DNA of 64,000 nt from Gemmatimonadota bacterium (GTDB lineage: Bacteria > Gemmatimonadota > Gemmatimonadetes > Gemmatimonadales > Gemmatimonadaceae): contig JADKAQ010000001.1 of the NCBI GenBank assembly GCA_016719105.1, positions 186,001-250,000 on the forward strand, in the 5' to 3' direction. Positions 17,000-26,232 of the stretch are shown here, in pieces. The notes below the pieces were generated by a model. That model was not told the origin of the DNA and made no database searches. It worked only from the letters and a program-made list of their open reading frames with translations. A program made the translations under genes and the position numbers. The first letter of the stretch is position 1. Every line of letters begins with the position of its first letter.

Positions 17000-18946
17000 G
17001 TGCGACTGTCCCCTCCCGCCGCGCTGCTCCTCGCCACTGCCTTGGCCGCGCCGCAGCTGCCGGCCCAACTCCCCCCCGCTGCGACCGCGGCGGTTGCGGC
17101 GCCCGGCGTGCCGCAGGCGGCCACGCGCGGCCCGCGTGACCCCGCGGAGCTCGAGGCCTTTCTCGATGGACTGATGACGGCCTGGATGCGCGACAAGCAT
17201 GTCGCTGGCATCACGGTCTCGGTGGTGCGCGACGGACGCATCCTGTTGGCGAAGGGCTACGGGTATGCCGATGTCGCCAAGCGGGTTCCCGTCGACCCCG
17301 AACGCACGCTCTTTCGCGTTGGGTCGATCTCCAAGCTGTTCACGTGGACCGGCGTGATGCAGCTCCACGAGCAGGGCAAGGTCGACCTCGGCAAGGACGT
17401 CAACGGCTATCTCGACTTCAAGATTCCCGCGACGTATCCGCAACCCATCACCCTCCTCGATATCCTGACGCATACGCCGGGGCTGGAGGAGGATCCGCGC
17501 GACCTCTTCACCGAGGATTCGTTGCACATCACGCCGATGGGGACGTGGCTTCCGGCGCACATGCCGGCCCGGGTGCGGGCACCGGCGACGTTCGCGTCGT
17601 ACTCCAACTGGGCTACGGCGGCCGCGGGATACATCGTCGAGCGGCTGGGTGGTGCGAAGAGCTGGGACGACTACAACGAGCAACACATCTTCCAGCCGTT
17701 AGGGATGACGCACACCAGCTCACGGCAACCGTTGCCCGCGGCGTTGCGCGGCGACATGTCGAATGGCTACGAGTGGAAGCAGGGCGAGTTCGTCCCGCAC
17801 GCGTTCGAGATCGTGACCGGGGCGGCGCCAGCCGGATCGGTGAGTGCCTCGGCCACCGACATGGCCAACTTCATGATCGCCCATCTCAACAGGGGGGCGT
17901 TAGGCGACGCCCGTATTCTGGGCGAGCAGGAGGCGGAGTTGATGCACACGCGCGTCCGGGGTCACGACCCGCGCCTCCCCGGCTTCGCCCATGGCTTCTA
18001 CGAGCAGTCGTCGCACGGACTGCGCATCATCGGACATGGCGGTGATACCCAGTGGTTTCACTCGAGCCTCTCGCTCATCCCCAGCGAGAACGTCGGCGTC
18101 TTCATGTCGACCAACACCAACACGGGCGGGGAACTCTCGTTTCTCCCGTTCCTGACTGCCTTTCTCGATCACTACTATCCCGAACCGGTCCCGGCGCTAA
18201 CGCCCAAGGCGTCGGACCACGCGGCGCTGCAGCGGTTCGCCGGTGAGTACGTCTTCAACCGGATGAACTTCACCAGCTTCGTGAAGGTGGCCGCCCTGGC
18301 GGGGACCATTCCCGTGGCCGCGATGGGTGACGGGACGCTGATGGTCACGACGCCCTTCGGGGCGATTCGCCTGGTCCAGGTGGACTCGCTGCTCTTTCGC
18401 GACGTCAACAGCGGAACGCGGGTGGCCTTCCGCGCCGATGCGGCGGGGAGGATCACGCACGCGTTCTACGATGCGACGCCGATGATGGTGATGGACCGGA
18501 CCAACGGGCTGGGGCGGCCCGCGGTGCACCAGGCGATTCTGGGTGGCGGGCTGCTGATGTTCCTCGCCATCGTGCTCACCGCGATCGTGCGTTTCTTCAT
18601 TCGCAACACGCCGGGGCGGCCGCGTGTCGAGCCGTCGATCGTGAACGGGCGTCGTGCGCTGACGTGGGCGGGGCTCCTGCTCCTGGTCTTCATCGGGCTC
18701 CTGGTGTCGCTCGTCTCCAATCCCGATGACCTGCTGGGGCCGACGCCCACGATGCTCAAGGTCGCGCTCGCCTTGCCGGTGATGGCGCTCGTGTTGGTGC
18801 TGTGGGGTGCATGGGCGATGCTCGCGCAGTGGCGCGCGGGCGACGGGAGCGTGTGGATGCGACTGCGGCACACGGGCGCGATCCTCGTGGCGCTCGTCTT
18901 CTTCTGGTCGCTGAACACCTGGAACCTGCTGGGGTGGCGGATGTAG
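17000..18946 (+). CDS. serine beta-lactamase-family protein with C-terminal membrane domain
   Basis: 648 aa from GTG 17000, chosen because GGAGG lies 4 nt upstream and a signal peptide follows at once (RLSPPAALLLATALAAPQLP). The beta-lactamase/penicillin-binding domain spans about residues 45-390. The catalytic SxxK is in FRVGSISKLFTWTGVMQLHE, a Tyr motif appears as YSNWATAAAGYIVE and a KTG-like box as GHGGDTQWFHS. These proteins are Ser peptidases, esterases or amidases; true drug resistance is not implied. The C-terminal third carries four predicted membrane helices (LLMFLAIVLTAIVRFF, AGLLLLVFIGLLVSLV, VALALPVMALVLVLWG, GAILVALVFFWSLN). Family S12/class C. The substrate is unknown. Confidence 0.85.
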   Translation: MRLSPPAALLLATALAAPQLPAQLPPAATAAVAAPGVPQAATRGPRDPAELEAFLDGLMTAWMRDKHVAGITVSVVRDGRILLAKGYGYADVAKRVPVDPERTLFRVGSISKLFTWTGVMQLHEQGKVDLGKDVNGYLDFKIPATYPQPITLLDILTHTPGLEEDPRDLFTEDSLHITPMGTWLPAHMPARVRAPATFASYSNWATAAAGYIVERLGGAKSWDDYNEQHIFQPLGMTHTSSRQPLPAALRGDMSNGYEWKQGEFVPHAFEIVTGAAPAGSVSASATDMANFMIAHLNRGALGDARILGEQEAELMHTRVRGHDPRLPGFAHGFYEQSSHGLRIIGHGGDTQWFHSSLSLIPSENVGVFMSTNTNTGGELSFLPFLTAFLDHYYPEPVPALTPKASDHAALQRFAGEYVFNRMNFTSFVKVAALAGTIPVAAMGDGTLMVTTPFGAIRLVQVDSLLFRDVNSGTRVAFRADAAGRITHAFYDATPMMVMDRTNGLGRPAVHQAILGGGLLMFLAIVLTAIVRFFIRNTPGRPRVEPSIVNGRRALTWAGLLLLVFIGLLVSLVSNPDDLLGPTPTMLKVALALPVMALVLVLWGAWAMLAQWRAGDGSVWMRLRHTGAILVALVFFWSLNTWNLLGWRM

Positions 18947-19081
18947 CGACGACCGCGCCCGGCACGCTCGGGGCTTGCGCGCATCCAGCGTGCCGACTTG
19001 CGCGATGTAGCGCCGGCCCGTCGTTTGTAGGGGATCGCGAGCCGGTTGGTTCGCGGTCCCCTCGTCGTTGGAGCATGGCTC

Positions 19082-20428
19082 GTGAGTCCGTCTCGTCGCA
19101 CGTTCCTCCAGCAGTCGACCCGGGCGGTCACCGGTGCCGCACTCTCGACGGTCCTCCCATCCGTAGCGTGGGGCGCCGCGCGTCGACGGGTGGCGCCCTC
19201 GGACCAACTCAACTTCGCGATCATCGGCGCGAACGGGATGGGGTGGTCCGACGCACGTTCGATCCTCAAGATCGACGGGATGAACTGCGTAGCCCTTGCC
19301 GACGTCGACCGCAGCGTGCTGGCCAGTCGCGCGAAGGATCTCGCCGGGATGGGGAAGCGAACGCCCGCGCTACACGAGGACTATCGTCGGCTGCTCGACG
19401 ATCGCGCGATCGATGCCGTGATCGTCGCGACCCCCGATCATTGGCACTGTCTCGCGACGGTCGATGCGTTGAGTGCGGGGAAGCACGTCTACGTCGAGAA
19501 GCCGATTGCCAACACGATCGAAGAGTGTCAGGTGATGCAGGCGGCGGCGCGACGGTATGGTCGCGTGGTGCAGGTGGGGCAGTGGCAGCGCAGCGGGCCG
19601 CACTACGCCGAGGCGATCGCGCACGTGCGCTCGGGCGCGCTGGGGCGCGTGCGGGTGGTGAAGGTGTGGGCGTACCAGGGGTGGATGAAACCGGTGCCGG
19701 TGCGCGCCGATGGGGTTGCGCCTGACGGAGTGAATTACGAGCGATGGCTCGGTCCCGCCCCGCTTCGTCCGTTCAACGCCAACCGCTTCCACTTCAACTT
19801 CCGCTGGTTCTGGGACTACGCCGGCGGGTTGATGACCGACTGGGGGGTGCACGAGATCGACATCGCGCTCTACGCGATGAACGTCACGGCGCCCAGGTCG
19901 GTGGTGGCGTCGGGGGGAAAATTCGCGTATCCGGACGACGCCTCGGAAACCCCCGACACGCTGCAGGCCGTCTTCGAGTACGACGGCTTCACCATGCTTT
20001 GGGAGCACGCCACCGGGATCGACGGCGGGCCGTACGGCCGGACGGAGGGGATCGCCTTCATCGGCAACAACGGGACGCTCGTGGTCAACCGTGGTGGATG
20101 GGAGGTGCTCCCCGAGTGGGTCACCGAAGGCGGGACGCGCAAGGCGAAGGTGCCGGCGGTTCCCCTGCAATCGAACCGTGGCGATATCCTCGACCTGCAC
20201 ACGCGCAACTTCGTCGCGGCGATCAAGGCGAACGACCCGTCGATCCTGGCGTGTGGCATCGACACGGGGAGCGTGGCGGCCATCAACGCCCAGATGGGGA
20301 ACATTGCGTTCAAGACCGGGCGCAAGGTGCACTGGGACGCCTCGGCGAACCGTTTCCGCGACGATGCCGAGGCCAACGCCCTGATGCGTGCGCGCTATCG
20401 CGACGGGTACGTGCTCCCGACCGCCTGA
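19082..20428 (+). CDS. Tat-exported Gfo/Idh/MocA-family oxidoreductase
   Basis: 448 aa. GTG 19082 has GGAG 8 nt upstream and gives a twin-arginine signal (SRRTFLQQSTRAVTGAALST), so the protein is folded with its cofactor in the cytoplasm and then exported. The NAD(P)-binding Rossmann domain has the motif FAIIGANGMG, then VIVATPDHWH and KHVYVEKPIANT; the EKP motif carries the Lys used by these dehydrogenases. The C-terminal alpha/beta domain contains WFWDYAGGLMTDWGVHEIDI, the D-x-x-x-H type motif. Exported members act on sugars or glycan derivatives. No substrate can be assigned. A terminator follows at 20443-20468. Confidence 0.92.
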   Translation: MSPSRRTFLQQSTRAVTGAALSTVLPSVAWGAARRRVAPSDQLNFAIIGANGMGWSDARSILKIDGMNCVALADVDRSVLASRAKDLAGMGKRTPALHEDYRRLLDDRAIDAVIVATPDHWHCLATVDALSAGKHVYVEKPIANTIEECQVMQAAARRYGRVVQVGQWQRSGPHYAEAIAHVRSGALGRVRVVKVWAYQGWMKPVPVRADGVAPDGVNYERWLGPAPLRPFNANRFHFNFRWFWDYAGGLMTDWGVHEIDIALYAMNVTAPRSVVASGGKFAYPDDASETPDTLQAVFEYDGFTMLWEHATGIDGGPYGRTEGIAFIGNNGTLVVNRGGWEVLPEWVTEGGTRKAKVPAVPLQSNRGDILDLHTRNFVAAIKANDPSILACGIDTGSVAAINAQMGNIAFKTGRKVHWDASANRFRDDAEANALMRARYRDGYVLPTA

Positions 20429-20442
20429 GGCGAAGTCGTCAC

Positions 20443-20468
20443 GGGCGCTGGCGTTGAGCGCCCCTTTT
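20443..20468 (+). terminator. rho-independent terminator
   Basis: GGGCGCT 20443-20449 pairs with AGCGCCC 20457-20463, followed by CTTTT. It ends the Gfo/Idh/MocA transcript 17 bp before the next gene. Confidence 0.75.
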
Positions 20469-20484
20469 CAGGAGTTCTGATCTC

Positions 20485-21687
20485 ATGATCACGCTGGGCT
20501 CGTTCGACGCCGGAACGTCCGAGGCGGCGCGTACCGCCTATCTCAAGCAGCTGCAGTCGCTGACGCGCGTGGCGCTCCCCGACGTGGTGGCCGGGGTGGA
20601 TCGGCTGGCCTTCGCGGCCTACACTCCCGAAGCCGACCAGCCGATGACGGTGGCGCAGGTGCAAGCAGGCCTCACGCGCGCCGGCTTCTTCCCGGGTGGG
20701 GTGGCCGATGGCATCTGCGGCTATCGCACGTTGTCGGCGATCCGGCTCTTCCAGGAATACGTGCGCTCGGTAGAACGGCTCGACGTCATTCCCGATGGTC
20801 GGTTTGGCCCCGGCACGCAGCGCCACCTGCAACGCTGGCTCGACGGCCGGCTGCAGACAACCTGGGCCCCGACCATCGCCGCATGGGCGGCGGGCACGTC
20901 CGTCGCGGGCGAGTATGCAGACTGGCTGCAGCTGCTAGACCGCGTCAAGGCCAGGCACGCGGCCGCCCCCAACCGCATGCTGCAGCTCGTGAACGCCTCG
21001 ACCGTCAGGAGCGATACGCACAAGGTGGCGGCGTGGGACTATTCCCCCTCGCACGTGCACCTGGTGGGCATCCGGCGACGCGAAGCGAGCGGGAAGTTCG
21101 ACGACATCTTCGTCCTGCTGCTCAAGGGGCTCGTCTTCAAGTTCCAGGGCTCGACCGAGCCGGGGGCCACCAGTTCGCCGCTGGGGCGGCCGTTCCTCGT
21201 GCAGGGGCAGCATGACTACCACTTCGGCTGGCACCAGAAGAAGTACCTCGCCCTCCGCCCGAGTGGGGCGGGGGTGCTCGTGGTGCGCTCGAAGGACAAC
21301 GCGACACTCGACGAGGCAGACCTTGGCGCGGGCGTCGAGGCGAACGCGTCGATCAACGTCCATTGGGGCGGCAAGGGGCTCACGGCCGACGTGAAGACCT
21401 GGTCGGAGGGATGCCAGGTGATCAACGGCTCCGTCTACATGGATCCGGCCAACCGACTGGTGAGCTGCGCGTCGTTTGCCGCCCTCAACAACGGCGAGAT
21501 CAACGCCAACCCGGCCCGGACGCGCGGGGCGTACAACGTCCTGCTGGACCTCGTGACGGCACTCGCCAGCGACCGCCCGCCCACCGTGAAGTACACCCTG
21601 CTGAATGAGGAAGACCTGGAGCTGGCGCCGGCGCTCGGCCAGGGGCTGGTGCAGGCGCGGGCGGGGGTGGCGGCACTGCTGGGGTGA
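20485..21687 (+). CDS. peptidoglycan-binding-domain protein with L,D-transpeptidase-like SxGCQ motif
   Basis: 400 aa. Residues about 50-115 form a peptidoglycan-binding_1 domain (MTVAQVQAGLTRAGFFPGGV, then SAIRLFQEYVRSVERL and DGRFGPGTQRHLQRWL). The C-terminal part has IRRREASGKFDDIFVLLLKG and INVHWGGKGLTADVKTWSEG followed by CQVING. A His in IxVHWGG with a downstream S-x-GCQV recalls the His and Ser-x-Gly-Cys catalytic block of YkuD L,D-transpeptidases, but the spacing and context differ, so catalysis is only suggested. No signal peptide is visible at the ATG 20485 start, which is odd for a wall enzyme and more like a phage- or contractile-system-associated protein. A good AGGAG precedes the start. 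Confidence 0.65.
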   Translation: MITLGSFDAGTSEAARTAYLKQLQSLTRVALPDVVAGVDRLAFAAYTPEADQPMTVAQVQAGLTRAGFFPGGVADGICGYRTLSAIRLFQEYVRSVERLDVIPDGRFGPGTQRHLQRWLDGRLQTTWAPTIAAWAAGTSVAGEYADWLQLLDRVKARHAAAPNRMLQLVNASTVRSDTHKVAAWDYSPSHVHLVGIRRREASGKFDDIFVLLLKGLVFKFQGSTEPGATSSPLGRPFLVQGQHDYHFGWHQKKYLALRPSGAGVLVVRSKDNATLDEADLGAGVEANASINVHWGGKGLTADVKTWSEGCQVINGSVYMDPANRLVSCASFAALNNGEINANPARTRGAYNVLLDLVTALASDRPPTVKYTLLNEEDLELAPALGQGLVQARAGVAALLG

Positions 21688-21743
21688 GCGTCCCGCCGCC
21701 CTCCATGCCCGGTCGCGCCGTGCATGCGCCGGGCAGGTACGCG

Positions 21744-22519
21744 TTAGGCGGTCGGCGCGTCGGTCGCGGGCGCGGCGCGCCCCCCGGTGCGCAGGAACTC
21801 CGCAAAGTCCTCGGGGAGCCCCGCGCCTCGCACGGCCGCCGCAGCGGCCGCGACGTCGTACTCCACCCGCACGACGTCGACCTGCACGTTGCCTTCGCCG
21901 AGCCCCAACCGCACGTAGCCGGCGCGCCAGTCGCCGTCCTTGGGGCGCCCGACGCTCCCCGTATTCACGAAATGGATGCCGCCGACCGTCCGGTGCCAGG
22001 GCTTGTGCGTATGTCCGAAGGCGATGACGTCGCCCGCCTGCAGCCCGACGACCCCCGCCATCCGGAGGCAGAAATCGTCGCTCGATCCTCGGTCCAGTAC
22101 ACGGTGTTGAGCGTCGGCGTCCCGTGCACCAGCACGAGGCGCGGGCCGGCCAGATGTCCGCCTAACGGCCGGAGGTCGAGCGAGAAGGGAAGGGCCGCGA
22201 GCCGCCGTGTGGTCTCCGCCGAGACGGTGCGGCAGGTGAACGCGAATGACAGGTGCGCCAACTCCTCCTGGCGCGCGCTCTCCGACCGGCAGCCGCAGTG
22301 TTTGTAGCGGGTGGCGACGGTCGAGTCGTAGTTGCCGGCGATGCCCGCGACGCCGCGTGAGGCGAGGCGATCCACGACCTCGTTGGGATAGGCGGAGTAG
22401 CCGACGAGGTCGCCCAGGTGATACACGGCGTCGATGTCTCCGCGTCCATCGATGTCGGCGAGGACGGCGTCGAGCGCGTGGAGGTTCGCATGAACGTCGG
22501 ACAGCAGCGCGATTCGCAT
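21744..22519 (-). pseudogene. YfcE/MJ0936-like metallophosphoesterase, one frameshift
   Basis: A calcineurin-like phosphoesterase of about 258 aa. The metal-binding blocks are present: MRIALLSDVHANLHALDAVL (DxH), VYHLGDLVGYSAYPNEVVD (GD), IAGNYD (GNxD), LVHGTP and, after the shift, FGHTHKPWH (GHTH). Near 22080 the frame changes between YWTEDRA and DDFCLRMAGVVGLQAG, as if one base were lost. Without the shift the last His motifs would be missing. The gene lies 13 bp beyond the arsR stop and reads the same way, so it may share that transcript. Substrate unknown; small members hydrolyse cyclic nucleotides or phosphodiesters. Confidence 0.82.
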
Positions 22520-22532
22520 GGGCGGGGCCGGG

Positions 22533-23015
22533 TCAGTCGCAGGGTTGTCGCGCGCGCTCGGCCGCGTGCTGCGCCGCCACGACGCGTTCGGCGACGAGCG
22601 TCGGGACGCGCGCCGCGCAGGCGTCGACGCAGGTCAGGATCGCGCGGTGCACCGGATCGCCAGGCTCGGCCAGCCGATAGTGCGCGAACTTCCACAGGCG
22701 CGTCGCCGAGACGAGCCCCGCGCGTCGCAACAGGCCCAGATGCCGGGAGACGGTCGGCTGCGGGAGGGCCAGGATGTCGACCACGTCACACACGCAGAGC
22801 TCCCCAGCCGCCAGCAGGTTGAGGATGCGCAGTCGCGTGGGGTCGGCGACGCTCTTGAAGCGGGCATCGACCACGCCGAGCGCGGTGTCGCCGGTCGGCG
22901 CAGCGTTGCGCGCGGGCGAGCGCGGCGCGTCCGCCACGTTGGTCGGGCCGGTGGCAGCGCTCGCGGGTCCTGTGAGGGGGCGACGGACGCGTCGTAGGGA
23001 GATGGGAGGTGTCAT
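22533..23015 (-). CDS. arsR: ArsR-family arsenic-responsive repressor
   Basis: 160 aa, with an extra 50-residue N-terminal extension rich in Pro, Arg and Ala before the winged helix (ARFKSVADPTRLRILNLLAA). The metal-sensing ELCVCD motif, with two Cys in the first DNA-binding helix, is the As(III)/Sb(III) sensor of classical ArsR. The recognition helix is QPTVSRHLGLLRRAGLVSAT. Arsenite binding would release DNA. It is divergent from arsD-arsA across an operator whose arms match the arsR -35 and -10 boxes. The start ATG 23015 lacks a strong ribosome-binding site, so a shorter start inside the extension is possible. Confidence 0.9.
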   Translation of the reverse strand: MTPPISLRRVRRPLTGPASAATGPTNVADAPRSPARNAAPTGDTALGVVDARFKSVADPTRLRILNLLAAGELCVCDVVDILALPQPTVSRHLGLLRRAGLVSATRLWKFAHYRLAEPGDPVHRAILTCVDACAARVPTLVAERVVAAQHAAERARQPCD

Positions 23016-23032
23016 ATGCGGATTTGTGGATA

Positions 23033-23065
23033 ATATTGAACTTGCCGAATATGATCCGTCAATAT
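23033..23065. promoter_or_regulatory. ArsR operator overlapping the arsR promoter
   Basis: ATATTGA at 23033-23039 and TCAATAT at 23059-23065 form an exact inverted repeat with 19 bp between the arms. On the minus strand TTGACG (complement of 23057-23062), a 17-bp spacer and TCAATA (complement of 23034-23039) make a promoter for arsR, so the arms sit on its -35 and -10. TAATAT at 23031-23036 may be the -10 for arsD. ArsR binding here would repress both directions. Confidence 0.7.
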
Positions 23066-23098
23066 CTCGCGTCGGCGAAGCTCTCCAACGCTGCTCCC

Positions 23099-23584
23099 AT
23101 GCCCCGCTCACTCCCCCTCGGACCGACCGTCGCCGCCCAGCTCCCCGAGGGCGAGCACGCGCCCCACGCGGACGATCGTGCCCCCCTGACGATCGCCGGG
23201 ACCGTGCAGGTCTTCGACCCGGCGATGTGCTGCGCGACCGGGATCTGCGGCCCGGGCGTCGACCCCCTGTTGTTGCAGCTGGCGCGAGACCTTCGCTGGC
23301 TCACGGCGCACGGCGCGACGGTGGAGCGCTACGGGCTGAGCCAGGAACCGCAGGCGTTCGTCGCGAATGCGCGCGTCTCCGGGCTCATGCAGGCGTTCGG
23401 CGAGGGGGCGCTTCCGGCGGTGCTGGTCAACGGACGTGTCCTCGTGCACGGACGATATCCTGGGCGTGAGGAGCTCGTGGTCGCGCTCACCGCGGCTCCG
23501 GACGTTGCGCCGGCCACGGACGCAGGGACTGCTCGATCGGCAGACGCCGGATGCGGCTGCGCCCCGGGGTCCACGTGCTGCTGA
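23099..23584 (+). CDS. arsD: ArsD arsenic metallochaperone
   Basis: Delivers As(III)/Sb(III) to ArsA. The hallmark VFDPAMCCATGICGPGVDP contains the vicinal Cys pair plus a third Cys, the known metal-transfer site, followed by the thioredoxin-like fold ending LPAVLVNGRVLVHGRYPGRE. The C-terminus adds CGCAPGSTCC, corresponding to the second and third Cys pairs of some ArsD proteins. An N-terminal extension of about 35 residues precedes the domain. The ATG at 23051 is in frame but lies within the operator, so 23099 is preferred; neither has a clear Shine-Dalgarno. arsA begins 11 bp after the stop. Confidence 0.93.
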   Translation: MPRSLPLGPTVAAQLPEGEHAPHADDRAPLTIAGTVQVFDPAMCCATGICGPGVDPLLLQLARDLRWLTAHGATVERYGLSQEPQAFVANARVSGLMQAFGEGALPAVLVNGRVLVHGRYPGREELVVALTAAPDVAPATDAGTARSADAGCGCAPGSTCC

Positions 23585-23595
23585 GAGAACCCGAG

Positions 23596-25479
23596 ATGGC
23601 CGCCGTGCCGACGACCGTTGCACCGATCGACACCGCCGGGGCGATTCCCTCGGCGCTCGCGTGGCTTCCGGTGGCCACGCGCTTCCTCTTCTTCACGGGA
23701 AAGGGGGGCGTCGGGAAGACGACGATCGCCAGCGCCTCGGCGTTGCAGCTCGCGGATGCCGGACGTCGCACGCTCATCGTCAGCACCGATCCGGCCAGCA
23801 ACCTTGACGACGTGTTCGGCGTGCGCGCTGGGGGAACCCCGACGGAGGTGCCCGGCGCGCCGCTGCTCCGGGTGATGAACATCGACCCGGTGGCGGCGGC
23901 CGCGACGTATCGCGAGCGAATGGTGTCGCCCTATCGCGGCGTCCTCCCCGACTCCGCGATCCGCGGGATGGAGGAGCAATTCTCCGGTGCCTGCACGGTG
24001 GAGATCGCCGCCTTCAACGAATTCACCGCGCTCCTCGCCGACGCGCGCGTTCAGGCGGACTTCGACCACATCGTCTTCGATACCGCGCCGACCGGTCACA
24101 CGCTGCGCCTGCTCTCGCTCCCCACGGCGTGGAGCGGTTTCCTGACGACGTCGAGCAGCGGCGCCTCCTGCCTCGGTCCGTTGGCGGGGCTCGAGCAGCA
24201 CCGCACGCAGTATCAGGCGACCGTCGCCGCCCTCGCCGACGCCCAGCGCACCACCGTCGTGCTGGTCTCACGCGCGGAGGCGAGCGCGCTGCGCGAGGCG
24301 GCGCGGGCGGGCGGCGAGCTGGCGGCGTTAGGCATCACGCACCAGCGACTGGTGATCAACGGCGTGCATCCGCGTGCGCTCCCTCCGGACGAGCAGGCGC
24401 GCGATGGCGACCCGGTGGCGACCGCGTGGGCCGACCGGCAACGTCGGGCGCTCGGCGAGGTGCCGGTGGCGCTCGCATCGCTGCCGCGGACGCTCGTCCC
24501 CCTGGTGGCGCGGGAGATGGCCGGGTTGGAGACGCTGCGTGCGCTCGCGTCGATGCGATGGCCCGACGCGGAGTCGACCGGATCGCTCGGGAGCGAGATG
24601 TCCCCATCCCGCACTCCCACGTCGGAGCACGATGATGGCGGCGACGCTCTCCGCGACGCGCTCCGGGGCTTTGCCTCGTTCGATGACCTCGTGGATACGT
24701 TGTCGGCGACCGGGCACGGCGTCGTGATGACGATGGGGAAGGGCGGCGTGGGGAAGACGACGCTCGCCGCGCAGGTGGCGATATCGCTGGCCCGTCGTGG
24801 CCATGCGGTGCACCTGTCCACCACCGACCCGGCAGCGCATGTCGCGGACGCGGTGGGCGACGATGCGCCGCCTTCGCTCCGGTTGTCGCGCATCGATCCG
24901 GTGGCCGAGACGGCGCGCTACTCCGACGAGGTGCTGGCCGCCGCGGAGGCGTCGGCTGCAGCCGACGGTGGACTGCTGCCTGACGAGCGCGCGCTCCTGG
25001 CCGAGGACCTGCGCTCGCCCTGCACGGAAGAGATCGCCGTCTTTCGTGCCTTCGCGCGCACGGTCGCCGAGGCGGCGCACGGTTTCGTGGTGCTCGACAC
25101 CGCGCCCACGGGACACACGTTGCTCCTGCTCGATGCGGCGGAGAGCTATCACCGCGAGGTTGCCCGGACGGCCGGGAGCCACGTGCCCGACGCGGTGCGC
25201 GCGCTCCTGCCGCGACTGCGCGATCCCGCGTTCACGCGGATGCTGCTGGTGACGCTGGCCGAGGGGACCCCGGTGCACGAGGCCGAGCGGCTGCAGGAGG
25301 ACCTGCGCCGCGCCGGCATCGAACCGTTTGGGTGGGTGGTGAACGCCAGTGTGGCGGCCACCGGGACGCGCGATGTGCTGCTGGCGTCGCGGGCGCGCCT
25401 GGAAGGGCCGCACCTGGTGCGCGTACGGGACGTCTTGGCACGACGATCCTGGTTGCTGCCGTGGCGGGCTCACGCCTGA
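23596..25479 (+). CDS. arsA: ArsA arsenite-activated ATPase (two-domain)
   Basis: 627 aa, full length for the duplicated A1-A2 enzyme. Each half has the deviant Walker A GKGGVGKTT (near residues 36 and 382) and the signal-transduction block DTAPTGHT. All three metalloid-binding Cys of the E. coli enzyme can be seen in matching blocks: FSGACTVEIAAFNEF (A1), SGASCLGPLAGLE (A1) and LRSPCTEEIAVFRAF (A2). The protein is therefore expected to be metalloid-responsive. It normally drives an ArsB pump, but no arsB or acr3 follows: the next gene is a DUF2202 lipoprotein. The pump must be elsewhere, or ArsA serves another carrier. Start ATG 23596 follows arsD closely. Confidence 0.96.
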   Translation: MAAVPTTVAPIDTAGAIPSALAWLPVATRFLFFTGKGGVGKTTIASASALQLADAGRRTLIVSTDPASNLDDVFGVRAGGTPTEVPGAPLLRVMNIDPVAAAATYRERMVSPYRGVLPDSAIRGMEEQFSGACTVEIAAFNEFTALLADARVQADFDHIVFDTAPTGHTLRLLSLPTAWSGFLTTSSSGASCLGPLAGLEQHRTQYQATVAALADAQRTTVVLVSRAEASALREAARAGGELAALGITHQRLVINGVHPRALPPDEQARDGDPVATAWADRQRRALGEVPVALASLPRTLVPLVAREMAGLETLRALASMRWPDAESTGSLGSEMSPSRTPTSEHDDGGDALRDALRGFASFDDLVDTLSATGHGVVMTMGKGGVGKTTLAAQVAISLARRGHAVHLSTTDPAAHVADAVGDDAPPSLRLSRIDPVAETARYSDEVLAAAEASAAADGGLLPDERALLAEDLRSPCTEEIAVFRAFARTVAEAAHGFVVLDTAPTGHTLLLLDAAESYHREVARTAGSHVPDAVRALLPRLRDPAFTRMLLVTLAEGTPVHEAERLQEDLRRAGIEPFGWVVNASVAATGTRDVLLASRARLEGPHLVRVRDVLARRSWLLPWRAHA

Positions 25480-25599
25480 CGGCGCATGCCCTAACGATTC
25501 GCCGCACGCGGCGTCCAATGGTGTGGAGGCGGAGGTGAACGGGGGCACCCCCAGACCGCCCGAGGCGTGAAGTTCTTCGCTCCCCACAGGGCAGGATGT

Positions 25600-26118
25600 A
25601 TGAGGCAGACGATTCGCATGGGGCGCCGGTTCTCGCTCGTGCTGGGGACCGTGCTGGCCCTTGGTGGCTGCACGAGTGAAGGCACGACCGCCCCACCGAG
25701 CGCGGAGCTGGCGCCGGCCGTCCTCGAGGCGATGACGGATGGTTTGCAGGACGAGTATCGAGCGGCGGCGGTCTACGAGGGGGTCCTGACGCAGTTCGGT
25801 CAGGTGCTGCCGTTCCGGAACATCCTGCAGGCGGAGCAGAAGCATGCCGCATCGATCGCGGCGCTGTTCGCGGTGCGAGGCCTCGCAGTTCCGGCGAGGA
25901 CCAGCGAGGGGAGCATTCCCTCGTTCGCCTCGGTCACTGACGCGTGCGCGCTCGGCGCCACGGCCGAGGTCGAGAACATCGCACTGTACGACAGGCTGCT
26001 CGCGCTGGAGCTGCCGCTGGATGTGCGGCGCGTGTTCGACGCCAACCGGCTGGCGTCCCTGAACAATCACCTGCCGGCCTTCGAGCGCTGCGGGCCGATC
26101 GCGGTCGGCGTGCGCTGA
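25600..26118 (+). CDS. DUF2202 ferritin-like lipoprotein
   Basis: 172 aa. The signal peptide ends with the lipobox LALGGC, so the protein is anchored in a membrane after lipidation. The mature part has the DUF2202 ferritin-like four-helix pattern, with conserved acidic and His residues: LQDEYRAAAVYEGVLTQFGQ, EQKHAASIAALFAVRGL and TAEVENIALYDRLLALE. In related proteins such Glu/His sets can bind di-iron, but that is not shown here. ATG 25600 was chosen to give a normal signal length. It follows arsA by 120 bp; a functional link to arsenic is not implied. Confidence 0.75.
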   Translation: MRQTIRMGRRFSLVLGTVLALGGCTSEGTTAPPSAELAPAVLEAMTDGLQDEYRAAAVYEGVLTQFGQVLPFRNILQAEQKHAASIAALFAVRGLAVPARTSEGSIPSFASVTDACALGATAEVENIALYDRLLALELPLDVRRVFDANRLASLNNHLPAFERCGPIAVGVR

Positions 26119-26232
26119 CGAACGATGTACGCCACATCAGATGATCGCGTCGGGCAGCTGAATCGGTCTCCCCGTTGGTGGAGTGCGGGGAATGAATACC
26201 TGATTTCGCGGGATCTTAAGGAGGAGGATGGT

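Noticed and set aside
17000..18946. Antibiotic-resistance beta-lactamase
   Set aside because: The SxxK hydrolase domain is shared by esterases and peptidases, and the four C-terminal membrane helices are not typical of resistance enzymes.
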